A stretch of 64,000 nt of DNA from Exiguobacterium profundum (GCF_001909285.1 NZ_MRSV01000001.1:1878556-1942555); one strand, 5' to 3'. Shown: positions 7,474 to 16,258, counted from the stretch's first letter. Notes: generated by a model from the letters alone, not told the origin. Numbers and translations are program-made.

Positions 7474-8712
7474 ATGTTTCAATCGCTTCATCCTAACCTA
7501 AAAGTTAGACTTGGCTTGAACTTCTTTCAAAAGCTGACTCAAACCGCCGTATTTCCTTTTTTGACGATTTATTTCGTTCGCCAGTTCGGTGCGACGGAGA
7601 CCGGACCGCTCATTGTCTTGACGATGATTGCCTCATTCATCACAAGTCTCTTTGGAGGCCAACTGTCCGATCGTTACGGAAGAAAACGAATTCTCTTCAT
7701 CGGAGAAATACTACGTTTCGCATGTTATATCGGAATGGCAATCGCAGGTTCTCATGTAATTGACAGTGCCACCTTATTATTTATCTTCTTCTTTTTAAGT
7801 CATCTTTTGAGTAGTGCCATCACGCCAGCAAACGAAGCCATCCTAATCGACGATAGCCGACCGGAGCAACGAAAATATTTATACACACTCAGTTACTGGA
7901 TCATGAATGGGTCCATCGTCATCGGTAGCCTAATCGGCGGCTTTTTCTTTGAGCAGTATCTCTTATCACTGTTAGTATCGACAGCCTTCCTCTCATTCGG
8001 ATGTGTCTTCTTCATTTACTTGAAACTCGAAGACCACTATCAACCTGTACGAACAAAATCACGGAAGACCACTCGTATGTGGACAGGATATGAAACGGTC
8101 ATAAAGAACCGACTTTTTTTGTTTTACCTTATCGCAGGTATTTTGACGTTGTCGTTAGAGTTGCAGCTTACGCATTATCTCGCGATTCACTTTGCTGAGA
8201 CGTTACAAGTTGTCCCGTTATTCCATTTCTCACTAGATGGGACGAGTGTTCTCGGACTGCTTCGAGCGGAGAATACGATTCTCGTGTTACTGCTCGGTCT
8301 AGTTTTGATGCGTTGGACCCAATCAATCTCTGAACGTGCGCTACTTTACACGGGTGTCACACTATTCAGTCTTGGATTCGCCATCTTACCGGTTTCAAAT
8401 GATTTTTCAATGCTATTTCTCGCTACGGCTTGTTTCACGTTCGGAGAGCTGCTATATGTCCCCATTCATCAAGCCATGTTAGCTCGACTCATAGAAGACC
8501 ATCTGCGCAGTCAATACTTGGCCGTGAACGGTCTCCGCTACAGAGGTGCGCTTCTCATTGGAGCAATCAGCGTTTCGGCTTATAATGTCGTGTCACCCGG
8601 TTGGATGGCCATCACTTATATTTGCTTTGGAATATTGGCAATCTTCTTCTATCGTTCAATCTTGAAAGAACTGGATAAGTGCCAACCTTTAGAATTGAAG
8701 AAAGCGTCCTAG
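7474..8712 (+). CDS. MFS transporter, drug-efflux type
   Basis: A 412-residue major facilitator with about 12 predicted spans. The loop 2-3 motif GGQLSDRYGRKRILF is the canonical MFS motif A. The protein resembles MdtG/YttB-like multidrug exporters of Bacillota, so efflux is likely but the substrate is unknown. The start is taken as ATG 7474, with AAGATGGTGAT before it; an in-frame ATG at 7462 is possible. It is divergent from the AraC gene. Confidence 0.85.
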   Translation: MFQSLHPNLKVRLGLNFFQKLTQTAVFPFLTIYFVRQFGATETGPLIVLTMIASFITSLFGGQLSDRYGRKRILFIGEILRFACYIGMAIAGSHVIDSATLLFIFFFLSHLLSSAITPANEAILIDDSRPEQRKYLYTLSYWIMNGSIVIGSLIGGFFFEQYLLSLLVSTAFLSFGCVFFIYLKLEDHYQPVRTKSRKTTRMWTGYETVIKNRLFLFYLIAGILTLSLELQLTHYLAIHFAETLQVVPLFHFSLDGTSVLGLLRAENTILVLLLGLVLMRWTQSISERALLYTGVTLFSLGFAILPVSNDFSMLFLATACFTFGELLYVPIHQAMLARLIEDHLRSQYLAVNGLRYRGALLIGAISVSAYNVVSPGWMAITYICFGILAIFFYRSILKELDKCQPLELKKAS

Positions 8713-8767
8713 ATCACAATCATAGTTTAGTATCTTGAAGGGGATATACATCTATCTACCAAAAACG

Positions 8768-8796
8768 TTTCCAATATTTGCACAATGTGCTATCCT
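8768..8796 (+). promoter_or_regulatory. Probable promoter of the T-box leader
   Basis: TTTCCA (8768-8773) and TATCCT (8791-8796) are separated by 17 bases and would start transcription near 8803, just before Stem I of the T-box. The -35 match is weak. Confidence 0.45.
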
Positions 8797-8802
8797 TAAA
8801 AA

Positions 8803-9093
8803 AATGATCTGATAAACGCGATGAAGAGAAGAGTAAATCCATGAATCTTTCGTAGAGAGCCCCGCCGGTGAAAAAGGGTAAAGAAGATGGATCGAAACAA
8901 GACTCCGAGCAGCGCCATGGAACTCACCCCGAGGGATATGGCGACGGGCACTCCCGTTATAGAGTTGAGGTATAGTCCGACTCGTTCGGCAGTACCAAAC
9001 AAGGTTCGTACGGTGACGTGCGGACGAACAGGGGTGGCACCACGATGAGAATCTCGTCCCCAAGACTTCGTTCTTGGAGGTGGGATTTTTTTG
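8803..9093 (+). promoter_or_regulatory. T-box riboswitch (leader), probably threonine-specific
   Basis: This 290-base leader has the main T-box elements in order. They are a GATGA/CGAG kink-turn and an AGTA bulge in lower Stem I, and the apical AGAGAG-GCCGGTGAAA region. The antiterminator motif AGGGGTGGCACCACG lies at 9030-9044. A terminator hairpin (about 9056-9085) follows, with a seven-T run. ATCCAT/ATGGAT pair above the specifier loop, and the next bases are GAA-ACA-A, so the specifier reads ACA (Thr). AAC (Asn) in a shifted register is the alternative. Uncharged tRNA would allow read-through into the MFS gene. Confidence 0.92.
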
Positions 9094-9132
9094 CGTTCCG
9101 AAAGTGATTAAAAAATAGAAGGAGTGATTGAC

Positions 9133-10356
9133 TTGAACTCGTTTCAAAAAACCTCTACGCTACTGCTCGTCAGTGTCGGAATCTCAAATCTCGGTGCTTG
9201 GGTATACTTTATCGCGCTCAACCTGATTGTCCTCGAGATGACGGGATCTCCATTCGCCGTCTCGATTCTCTATGTATTAGTCCCACTCGCTTCAATCACG
9301 GCGAACCTTTGGTCAGGTAGCCTGATTGACCGGGTCGATACGAGACGACTGATGATGTTGCTGGATGTCCTGCGCGCATGTCTCGTATTCAGCTTGGGCT
9401 GGATCGATTCTTTATGGTTCATCTATGGAGTCGTCTTCATCCTGAATCTGATGAGTTCATTATTCGAATCATCAAGCCTGGTCTACATGACGCAACTCGT
9501 ACCTGCCTCGAACCGTCAAAAGTTCAATGCGATGAAAAACTTTGTACAGTCATCCGGTTTCATTTTAGGTCCGACGATTGCGGGTCTACTCTTTCTAGTC
9601 GGGAGCCCGACATTTGCGATTTTTGTGAACGCCTTCGCACTCATTGGATCGGTCGGTATGCTGATGCTCCTCCCATCTCACCTTCGAACGAATGCGCCTG
9701 TTGAACCACTCTCTATGCGGATGATCATTGACGATTGGAAGGTTGTCATCCGATTCGCTTCGAATGCCAGATATGTGATGCTCATTTATGGCTTGTTCTG
9801 CGTAATGACCATCTTCATGTCTGGACTCGACTCGTTGGAAGCGTCATTCGCGACCCAAGTCCTTCACTTATCTGAGAGCCGCTACGGATTTCTCGTCAGT
9901 ATTGCTGGAATCGGGATTATTGCAGGGTCTCTCATTAATTCAAGATGGAGTCACCTCTTATCCTTATCGTTTTGTATCGGATTCGGGGGCATCATGACAC
10001 CAGTCGGCTATCTTCTTTTCGCAAGTTCATCGTCATTCATGATGGCCTCAGTTGGATTTTTTGTCCTGACATTCGCGCTTGCCTTTGCAAATACCGGATT
10101 TTTATCATTCTATCAGCACCATGTCCCGGTCGAAATCATGGGTCGGTTCTCTGGCGTTATCAATGTGGGAGAATCAGTACTCGTCATCCTACTCACGTTC
10201 GGGATTGGACTCCTTGCCGAAATAGTTGGGATTCGCCCGGTCTATCTCGCATTCTCCATTCTCTTCTTCCTCATCGGTTGTTATACGATGTACGTCATGC
10301 GCGACCGTTCGAAACGGAACTATTTCACTTACAATCAAATTGAAGAAGCATCTTAA
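9133..10356 (+). CDS. MFS transporter under T-box control
   Basis: A 407-residue major facilitator with about 12 spans, of the EntS/macrolide-efflux-like subgroup (N-terminal GISNLGAWVYFIALNLIVLE, loop motif SGSLIDRVDTRRLM). The likely start is TTG 9133, eight bases after GAAGGAG; the GTG at 9124 is too close to the ribosome site. The T-box leader immediately upstream means expression rises when a tRNA, probably tRNA-Thr, is uncharged. The protein may therefore import an amino acid or peptide or relieve amino-acid imbalance. The subgroup is usually annotated as exporter, so the role is open. Confidence 0.88.
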   Translation: MNSFQKTSTLLLVSVGISNLGAWVYFIALNLIVLEMTGSPFAVSILYVLVPLASITANLWSGSLIDRVDTRRLMMLLDVLRACLVFSLGWIDSLWFIYGVVFILNLMSSLFESSSLVYMTQLVPASNRQKFNAMKNFVQSSGFILGPTIAGLLFLVGSPTFAIFVNAFALIGSVGMLMLLPSHLRTNAPVEPLSMRMIIDDWKVVIRFASNARYVMLIYGLFCVMTIFMSGLDSLEASFATQVLHLSESRYGFLVSIAGIGIIAGSLINSRWSHLLSLSFCIGFGGIMTPVGYLLFASSSSFMMASVGFFVLTFALAFANTGFLSFYQHHVPVEIMGRFSGVINVGESVLVILLTFGIGLLAEIVGIRPVYLAFSILFFLIGCYTMYVMRDRSKRNYFTYNQIEEAS

Positions 10357-10364
10357 TATATTTT

Positions 10365-10390
10365 CCGGTCGCTTATATGCGACCGGCTTG
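10365..10390 (+). terminator. Terminator hairpin after the T-box MFS gene
   Basis: CCGGTCGC and GCGACCGG form a perfect 8-bp stem around TTATAT. The T-tract that follows is poor (CTTGTTC), so termination may be partial. Confidence 0.6.
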
Positions 10391-10423
10391 TTCTAATCGA
10401 TGAATCGCTTCATTGATTTTTCA

Positions 10424-10810
10424 TCATACACTCCACCGTTTAATTAGCTCAAGATCTTCTGGAAATGCAAGTTCCAATCGCTCCAATTCATGAATCGACC
10501 ACCAATTGACTTCATCGATGTCCGAGTCGATAGTTGCGGTCGCCAACCGCTCCTTACACGTTTCCAAGAAATAATGTGTCTCGACCTGAAAGTTTGATAT
10601 GATGGCTCGTTTGATATGTAGTCGTTGATCAACAGAAATGCGATAGCCCGTCTCTTCTAACACTTCGCGCCGACAACACTGTTCCGGAGTTTCTCCGTCT
10701 TCTAAACCGCCTGATGGTAAACTCCATTGTTGTACGTCACGATTCTTTACGAACAAGACTTTCTTTTCTTCGTTGATACATAAAGCAGCTGATCCAATCC
10801 ACTGTTTCAT
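10424..10810 (-). CDS. Nudix hydrolase
   Basis: A 128-residue Nudix-fold protein. The Nudix box runs from GLEDGETPEQCCRREVLEET onward and fits GX5EX7REUXEEXGU, with the metal-binding glutamates intact. It hydrolyses a nucleoside diphosphate linked to another moiety; MutT-like sanitation or ADP-ribose-type substrates are both possible. The start ATG is preceded by AAAGGAG. It is divergent from the CPBP protease gene. Confidence 0.9.
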   Translation of the reverse strand: MKQWIGSAALCINEEKKVLFVKNRDVQQWSLPSGGLEDGETPEQCCRREVLEETGYRISVDQRLHIKRAIISNFQVETHYFLETCKERLATATIDSDIDEVNWWSIHELERLELAFPEDLELIKRWSV

Positions 10811-10840
10811 AGTCTTAATACTCCTTTTTCATTTTTCTGC

Positions 10841-10871
10841 TTGCAGGTGACGTTACGTCACCCGATATGAT
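10841..10871 (+). promoter_or_regulatory. MerR-type promoter with 19-bp spacer and central dyad
   Basis: TTGCAG (10841-10846) and TATGAT (10866-10871) are separated by exactly 19 bases. The spacer carries the perfect inverted repeat GTGACGT-T-ACGTCAC (10847-10861). An overlong spacer with a dyad is the signature of promoters activated by MerR-family proteins through DNA distortion. A MerR gene lies just downstream of the controlled gene, at 11609-12343. Confidence 0.85.
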
Positions 10872-10901
10872 GGGGCTACAACCACATAAGGAGGAAATAC
10901 G

Positions 10902-11603
10902 ATGTTGAATCAAATGCAAAAGAAAACAACTCCCATTTGGACATGGAACCAGTTCGCAATTACGATGGTTCTTCTATTCGGAGTGACGCCCCTACTTATC
11001 GAGCGACACTTACACAACTTTCTAGAACAGTCATGGGGAAACACCCTCTATTCAGGAACAAGTATTGGTCTTTTGTTGGCCATAATATTTATGACTGTCC
11101 TCTATCTCGTCGCAATACGTCCTCAAACCCTATCGCTGGAAACGTTAGGACTTCGCCGTTTTCCATTGAAAGATTCGGGCATCATCTTTCTATGGACAAT
11201 TGTGCTAATTGTACTCAGTATCATCATCGTCATAGTCCAATCATATTTCGGTATCGGTACGTCGAATACAAAAACAGAGAGTTTACAAAGTGACTTGTCG
11301 ATTATCTCCATACTGATTGCATTTGGATCTGCGGCTATCGTTTCACCGATCTATGAAGAAATCTTTTATCGTGGATTCTTATACCGCTTTTTTCAAGAAC
11401 TATTTGGGGTTGGGATCGGGATGATCATAAGTGCTGGAATATTCACTCTCGCTCATTTACCGACGACAAACACGTTACTCGTCAATTTTGTATCGGGACT
11501 AGTGTTCGCTTGGGTATATGAACGGACCAACTCTATCTATTCCAGCATGCTCATCCATGGCACCTTTAATGGGCTAGCCGTTCTATTGACTGCATTGGCA
11601 TGA
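10902..11603 (+). CDS. CPBP-family intramembrane metalloprotease
   Basis: A 233-residue membrane protein with about six to eight spans. The CPBP (Abi/CaaX-like) motifs are present: EEIFYRG (EExxxR), the conserved histidine in FTLAHLP, and HGTFNG near the C-terminus. Family members cleave within the membrane or act in bacteriocin self-immunity. AAGGAGG lies before ATG 10902. It is driven by the MerR-type promoter and converges with the MerR gene, whose stop is 6 bases from its own, so it is probably induced by that regulator's ligand. Confidence 0.88.
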   Translation: MLNQMQKKTTPIWTWNQFAITMVLLFGVTPLLIERHLHNFLEQSWGNTLYSGTSIGLLLAIIFMTVLYLVAIRPQTLSLETLGLRRFPLKDSGIIFLWTIVLIVLSIIIVIVQSYFGIGTSNTKTESLQSDLSIISILIAFGSAAIVSPIYEEIFYRGFLYRFFQELFGVGIGMIISAGIFTLAHLPTTNTLLVNFVSGLVFAWVYERTNSIYSSMLIHGTFNGLAVLLTALA

Positions 11604-11608
11604 GGGAA

Positions 11609-12343
11609 TCAGTCTGCTATCTCTTGATATAGTGAATCAATATAGGCAAGAATCGATGCATCGATTGGATACAGTCCTAATTCATTCGATGCATCAGTTG
11701 ATTTTCGAATCTTCCAAAATGATTCAATCAATTGTTGATTGTCTCCAAATGTCTCGTCTGTTAACCAAGTCAAATCTTCTTTAAGAATTTGGGCTTCTTT
11801 TGAGGAAGGGGCGACCCCACGTTCGATTAGAATTTCGGTTCTTCGAATCAAGTTGATCCACTTTTTCGTATCATTTTCACCGTCTTCTAATTTAGGTAAA
11901 CTTGATTGCAATGAATCAGACTCTTCTTCCGTAAAATAGTCCGTCCATTGTTTCCGGTCATTTGATTTAGCTTGAATAGTTTGCAGTTTCGTCCAATCGA
12001 TTTTTTCATTTTCTTTCTTCATGGATTGAAGGAGCGTGACAGTATGGTTTCTGGCCTGCTTCAATTCCTCTAACTTTTCTTCTAACGAGGACAGATGGGC
12101 GGACAAGATGCTTGTAAGAGATTCCTCATCTAAGATTCTCCGAATCTCATCGAGCGGGACGGTCATCGATTTTAAAAGCATGATTTTTTGAAGCCGAAAC
12201 ATTTCGTCGTCACTATAAAATCGTTTCTGTACATCGTTCGTATACGAGGGGGTGACCAAATTGATTTGGTCATAGTATCGAAGCGTACGCACAGACACGT
12301 TCAGTTTTCTTGCGACCTCTCCCGTTGAATAGTGTCTAGCCAA
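11609..12343 (-). CDS. MerR-family transcriptional regulator
   Basis: A 244-residue regulator with an N-terminal winged HTH (YSTGEVARKLNVSVRTLRYY), a long dimerisation coiled coil (about residues 80-115), and a C-terminal effector domain of about 120 residues resembling TipAS-type sensors. It has no cysteine pattern of metal-sensing MerR proteins, so an organic ligand is more likely. Start is TTG 12343 behind AAGGAGGG. It converges with the CPBP protease gene, whose promoter has the ideal MerR architecture, making that gene the probable target. Confidence 0.88.
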   Translation of the reverse strand: MARHYSTGEVARKLNVSVRTLRYYDQINLVTPSYTNDVQKRFYSDDEMFRLQKIMLLKSMTVPLDEIRRILDEESLTSILSAHLSSLEEKLEELKQARNHTVTLLQSMKKENEKIDWTKLQTIQAKSNDRKQWTDYFTEEESDSLQSSLPKLEDGENDTKKWINLIRRTEILIERGVAPSSKEAQILKEDLTWLTDETFGDNQQLIESFWKIRKSTDASNELGLYPIDASILAYIDSLYQEIAD

Positions 12344-12366
12344 CGTGTAGCCCTCCTTATAATACG

Positions 12367-13344
12367 TTATGTGTATGTCCTTAGTAGCTGTCCGATCAAT
12401 CCTTCGAGTTGATGAACCCCTTCATTCCGATTTGATAAACAAATGAAACTTTTTGGAGAATTTTTCTCCATCACGAGTATGCTTTGAAACCCGATTCCCC
12501 AACCGAATGAAAATCCTTTACTCGGCTCTTTCGGATTTACAAATAGACCATGTCCTACTTCGGCATTTGTAGATGAAGGTGTGAATAAAACCCTTTTTGA
12601 CTCCTTATTCAAGAAACCTTCTGTCGTAATTGCGTTGACGAGCGTCGCTAAATCGGAAGCCGTTGTCCAAAGTCCACTCACTGCAGGGTAAGGATAATAA
12701 CATGCCTGTGGAGAGACGACTGACCCGTTTGGCTCAATCCCGTCTATGCCATACTGCTCTACCGTCTCTAAGTCATACGAACTCGAGTTCATATCGAGCG
12801 GTGCAAAGATGTATTCAGTCATGATTTTTTCAATTGTATTAGACATGCATTGCTCAATCGCATGTTGGAGTAAACAGTAACCTGAATCTGAATAGTGGAA
12901 CGTCCCAACTTCCTGTGACTGGATAAACACCGGTCGCTCATAATAAGGTGTGTTACCCAATATTATCTCTTCCATCGAAGGGATCTCTGTACATTGTTCC
13001 ATCGTCCCGAACTGATCAGGCAAATCGATTATGCCAGCCTCATGTTGGATGAGCTGTCGTATCGTGATTTGTGAAGGAATCCCATTTTCATCATTCAACG
13101 TGAAGGAAGAGAAATAATCATTGATTTCCGAGTCTAAATTTAACTTCTGATCTTCAACGAGCTTCAAAATGAGAATCACCGTAACAAATTTACTAATCGA
13201 ACAGGCGGCGAACATCCTGCCTTCATAAGAGACGTCTCCCAATTGAAATGCGGACAACTCCCTTCTTTCAGTGATAGTTGCCAAATCTAAATTTGATACA
13301 TGGTGCTTCTCCATCCATTCGCTAATCGTTTCTCGAGTGAACAT
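12367..13344 (-). CDS. Serine hydrolase, beta-lactamase class C / PBP4* type
   Basis: A 325-residue protein with the serine beta-lactamase-like fold. CSISK (residues 48-52) gives the SxxK nucleophile motif, YSDSGY the tyrosine motif, and HGLFV the third-motif region. There is no signal peptide, so it is probably cytoplasmic and acts as an esterase or peptidase rather than on cell wall. Its start lies within the end of the upstream SDR gene (23-base overlap) after AGGATGA, indicating coupling. Confidence 0.85.
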   Translation of the reverse strand: MFTRETISEWMEKHHVSNLDLATITERRELSAFQLGDVSYEGRMFAACSISKFVTVILILKLVEDQKLNLDSEINDYFSSFTLNDENGIPSQITIRQLIQHEAGIIDLPDQFGTMEQCTEIPSMEEIILGNTPYYERPVFIQSQEVGTFHYSDSGYCLLQHAIEQCMSNTIEKIMTEYIFAPLDMNSSSYDLETVEQYGIDGIEPNGSVVSPQACYYPYPAVSGLWTTASDLATLVNAITTEGFLNKESKRVLFTPSSTNAEVGHGLFVNPKEPSKGFSFGWGIGFQSILVMEKNSPKSFICLSNRNEGVHQLEGLIGQLLRTYT

Positions 13345-13867
13345 TTAAGTCATCCTTTCGTGTACCAATCAATCGATAGTCGTCTTGGTTCTGCATAGCA
13401 TCGTGAACACCTTTCACAATCTCGTCGTGTGTCAACCAACGGACAGATGCCAACTCATGCATTTCACCTAATTGGACTTGCCGATACAGCTGTTGGTCAT
13501 TGAGACATAGACACGCCTTCTCATATTCCGTATTCGCCCGGCTACCTAAAATATGTATCACCTCTGCAGTTTCCGAATGATTCAAAATGAGTTGCATCGC
13601 TTTCCCTGAGCCTCGGTGCACCCACGCGATGACTCGATCAAATGGACCGTTTTTTTGCACTGCTTTCTGTAGTGCGATTGAAAGTAGTTCCTCATCGCAA
13701 TAATCAACAATCAGCGGATGACACGTTTCAGGATTTCTTTGTACGACGCTTGCCATTTTTTCTTTATTTCGTCCAATGACCGTGACATTATGTTCGATTG
13801 CCAGATAAGATGCGAGTCCTGCCAACATCCCCGTCCCTCCGACGAGCAATATATGTTTTCGATTCAT
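13322..13867 (-). CDS. Short-chain dehydrogenase-like protein (truncated SDR type)
   Basis: A 181-residue protein beginning with HILLVGGTGMLAGLASYLA, a GxxGxxG-type Rossmann nucleotide-binding motif. It is shorter than classical SDRs (about 250 residues) and I see no clear YxxxK catalytic pair, so it may bind NAD(P) without the usual catalysis. Similar short SDR-like proteins occur in Bacillus. Start ATG 13867 is preceded by AGAGGTGA. It forms a two-gene unit with the serine hydrolase. Confidence 0.75.
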   Translation of the reverse strand: MNRKHILLVGGTGMLAGLASYLAIEHNVTVIGRNKEKMASVVQRNPETCHPLIVDYCDEELLSIALQKAVQKNGPFDRVIAWVHRGSGKAMQLILNHSETAEVIHILGSRANTEYEKACLCLNDQQLYRQVQLGEMHELASVRWLTHDEIVKGVHDAMQNQDDYRLIGTRKDDLNVHSRND

Positions 13868-14084
13868 GCTATCACCTCTTTTTCCATTATACACCAATCA
13901 TTCGTACTTCTTTTTCTAAAGAAGTTTTCGCAAACATTCACGTCTTTTCAAAAATAAGCCTTTTAAAATAGAATGAATCACTTATAATGAATCAAGTGTT
14001 CAAATCGGTTTGAACAATCACTATTTCGGAAAATGGATAATAGTGTTATCATTGCAATTTATTTCTTTTAAGAGGAGGATACCT

Positions 14085-14894
14085 ATGAGACACTGGACAA
14101 CGATGTCCATACAACTAATCGCACTCATCGTTGTATCGTTGACATGTAGTATTCTACTTTCCTCTGTGCTGATCCTGAATCATCTACCCGTTTGGTGGAT
14201 GATCTGTATTCCGATTCTTTATCTTTCAACTTTGCTCATTCACCGAGCGTCTGGTGTACTCATTCTGTTAGGATTCGCTGCTTACTTTTTAATCACGATG
14301 CCTGTGTATGAGACTGCCGCTACTGCGCAACTATATATTTTATTACTATTAGCGATTTTGACGGGGTTGTCTTACTGGCTCCAAGTCAAGCTTTTTCATG
14401 CCCAGTTTGCACTAAAGGTTGCGGAAGCGAGAGTCAGTCAGTTAATTGCGGTCGACCCAGAGACCGGTTTTGATAACCGTGATCGTTTTTTGATGGATAT
14501 AGAGGCTGAACGGGATCGGTTGATTCGCCACGGTGAAACGTTCGTGGTGTCATTCATCACACTGCCCATTCTCGATCATTTTGAAAAACAGTATGGTTCA
14601 TCCGAATATGAATGGTTCTTATACTATTTTAGTGACGAACTTCACGAAGCGACTCGACGAACGGACAAGAAGTATCGGGTTGCGCAAGACACATTCGCCA
14701 TGATTTTCCCTCGAACTTCAATCGAAAATGCACAAATTGTACATGAACGAATCAGACCACTACTACTAGATTATTCACGTCAGAACGGTGATTCGCTCAC
14801 TGTTGAATGCTCAGACCAATCGTTTGAGGTGAACTTGGAGAACGCAGTCATACGATTAGAAGAAATTCATCGGTATGTCGAATCTAAAGACTAA
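14085..14894 (+). CDS. Membrane protein with degenerate GGDEF domain
   Basis: A 269-residue protein: about four N-terminal membrane spans (residues 8-100), a short linker, and a GGDEF-type domain beginning VDPETGFDNRDRF. The active-site loop that should read GGDEF is replaced by AQDTF (in RVAQDTFAMIF), so diguanylate cyclase activity is not expected. It may bind nucleotide or act as a signalling scaffold. Start ATG 14085 follows GAGGAGG. It is monocistronic with a strong terminator. Confidence 0.8.
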   Translation: MRHWTTMSIQLIALIVVSLTCSILLSSVLILNHLPVWWMICIPILYLSTLLIHRASGVLILLGFAAYFLITMPVYETAATAQLYILLLLAILTGLSYWLQVKLFHAQFALKVAEARVSQLIAVDPETGFDNRDRFLMDIEAERDRLIRHGETFVVSFITLPILDHFEKQYGSSEYEWFLYYFSDELHEATRRTDKKYRVAQDTFAMIFPRTSIENAQIVHERIRPLLLDYSRQNGDSLTVECSDQSFEVNLENAVIRLEEIHRYVESKD

Positions 14895-14924
14895 AAAATG
14901 AGTTCAATTGTGAACTCATTTTTT
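14894..14924. terminator. Bidirectional terminator
   Basis: AAAAAATGAGTTCA and TGAACTCATTTTTT pair around ATTG. It serves the GGDEF-like gene on the plus strand, overlaps the stop of the VOC gene on the minus strand, and has T-runs on both sides. Confidence 0.9.
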
Positions 14925-15605
14925 GATGGAGTGAATATGAATCTCGTGTTTCTCATCCATTTCGACGATGTATCGTTGATCAAGTACCATCTGAATTGGA
15001 CTCGGAATCGACAGTTTTGGTGAAAACAGCCACACACGACCTGGAGGAACTAATAAAATGTATGTCTCGCTATTCGGTGCGCCTAAAAAGTTCAGATGAC
15101 GCTCATCGATTGGGTTACCGTCTCGGCGGTGGATCTCGATGTTTGAAAGTTCTTGTGCGACATGTAGCGGATCTTCCACAGTCAAACTCATCTCGCCAAT
15201 TCCAAGAAATTCATTCAACGAAAAGGACTCGATGTTACTTTCTGGATTAATCGAATGTCGAGCAATCAACTCGACGACATTCTCGTCCGTATCGTAAAAA
15301 TAAAGCGATGATGCATCGATTCCTTCAAAATAGATTTCGTCCTCCCCGTCTTCAGTTAAAAGCGGGACACGTGACATCAGCCATTCTTTCGCTTCTTTGA
15401 ATCGATTAGCCGGAATATTGATAGCGAAATGGTATTGTCGCTCTTGCTCCGTTTTAGCCTCTTGAAATACCAACGCATCTTCACCTAGATTGATTCGAAA
15501 ACTGGTCAGGTCTTCTTCACTGACTGATAATCCAAGTCGTTCCGTATAGAAACGTTTCATTTCGTCAAGTCGGTTCGTGTAGAGTATCGTTTCTGTGATT
15601 CTCAT
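14916..15605 (-). CDS. VOC-superfamily (glyoxalase/dioxygenase fold) protein
   Basis: A 229-residue protein with two beta-alpha-beta-beta-beta modules of the vicinal-oxygen-chelate fold. It opens with ITETILYTNRLDEMKRFYTE and the first module contains FYDTDENVVELIAR, the usual C-terminal VOC motif. It may be an isomerase, dioxygenase or resistance protein; metal ligands are not unambiguous. ATG 15605 is chosen from AGGGAAGA upstream and domain start. An upstream in-frame ATG at 15650 overlaps the stop of the preceding gene as ATGA and cannot be excluded. Confidence 0.8.
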   Translation of the reverse strand: MRITETILYTNRLDEMKRFYTERLGLSVSEEDLTSFRINLGEDALVFQEAKTEQERQYHFAINIPANRFKEAKEWLMSRVPLLTEDGEDEIYFEGIDASSLYFYDTDENVVELIARHSINPESNIESFSLNEFLGIGEMSLTVEDPLHVAQELSNIEIHRRDGNPIDERHLNFLGAPNSETYILLVPPGRVWLFSPKLSIPSPIQMVLDQRYIVEMDEKHEIHIHSIKK

Positions 15606-15646
15606 GATTTCTTCCCTCGCATTCCTTATCACTATTCTTAATTCTT

Positions 15647-16255
15647 TCATTTGATCATTCGCTTGTACTTTTTATATTCTGTCCAACTCATATCCATCCC
15701 TAACAGCTCGTTACAAACATCCCTCTGCCAAGTGTGTGGATTGAAACCAATCACTGGCTTTGACTTTTCACCTGAATCATCAAAAGTCAGAACCAATTGA
15801 GCCACACTTTTTTCCATATAGGTTTTAGCCAATCTCTGATTAAACCGGCTGTAATGCTCACCTAAAGAAAAGGTTGGCTGCACTGCCCACGGACATCGCT
15901 CGATTGCCATTTGAAGATACTCGCGCTCTTTATGTCGTAGCACTTTTGACATGCTTAGACAAATCAATGCAGAAATTTCAGGTGTTGCTGCTTCGATCAA
16001 TCGATTCGCCACCTCAATGACTTCCTCATCCATCTCGAAATCATTCCATCCTATATCATATAACGCCAAGGCAAAATAGAAGGGTTTATCTGGATGGTAT
16101 GAAAAAGCTGTTCGGCAAAACGCGTTCACTCGATCATAATCTTCAATCCGATCCAACCGTACATAACCAATAAGCAGATCCCAGCGATATGAATCGGTCG
16201 GATCAAGTAGCACATAGTCAATTAACAGCTGCTCGATGTCCGGAGTGTCGCGCAT
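15647..16255 (-). CDS. Hypothetical protein with helical repeat character
   Basis: A 202-residue, mostly helical protein that I do not recognise. Stretches such as PFYFALALYDIGWNDF and ALICLSMSKVLRHKEREYL suggest TPR-like helical hairpins, but no canonical repeat is clear. It starts 3 bases after the stop of a 43-residue ORF and overlaps or abuts the VOC gene, so it is part of a four-gene unit with the broken DUF2199 gene. It has no ribosome site of its own and is probably translated by coupling. Confidence 0.65.
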   Translation of the reverse strand: MRDTPDIEQLLIDYVLLDPTDSYRWDLLIGYVRLDRIEDYDRVNAFCRTAFSYHPDKPFYFALALYDIGWNDFEMDEEVIEVANRLIEAATPEISALICLSMSKVLRHKEREYLQMAIERCPWAVQPTFSLGEHYSRFNQRLAKTYMEKSVAQLVLTFDDSGEKSKPVIGFNPHTWQRDVCNELLGMDMSWTEYKKYKRMIK

Positions 16256-16258
16256 GAA

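Noticed and set aside
8752..9147. Long minus-strand reading frames between the two MFS genes
   Set aside because: They run antisense through the T-box leader, have no ribosome site and no protein-like composition; the structured RNA on the plus strand explains the region.
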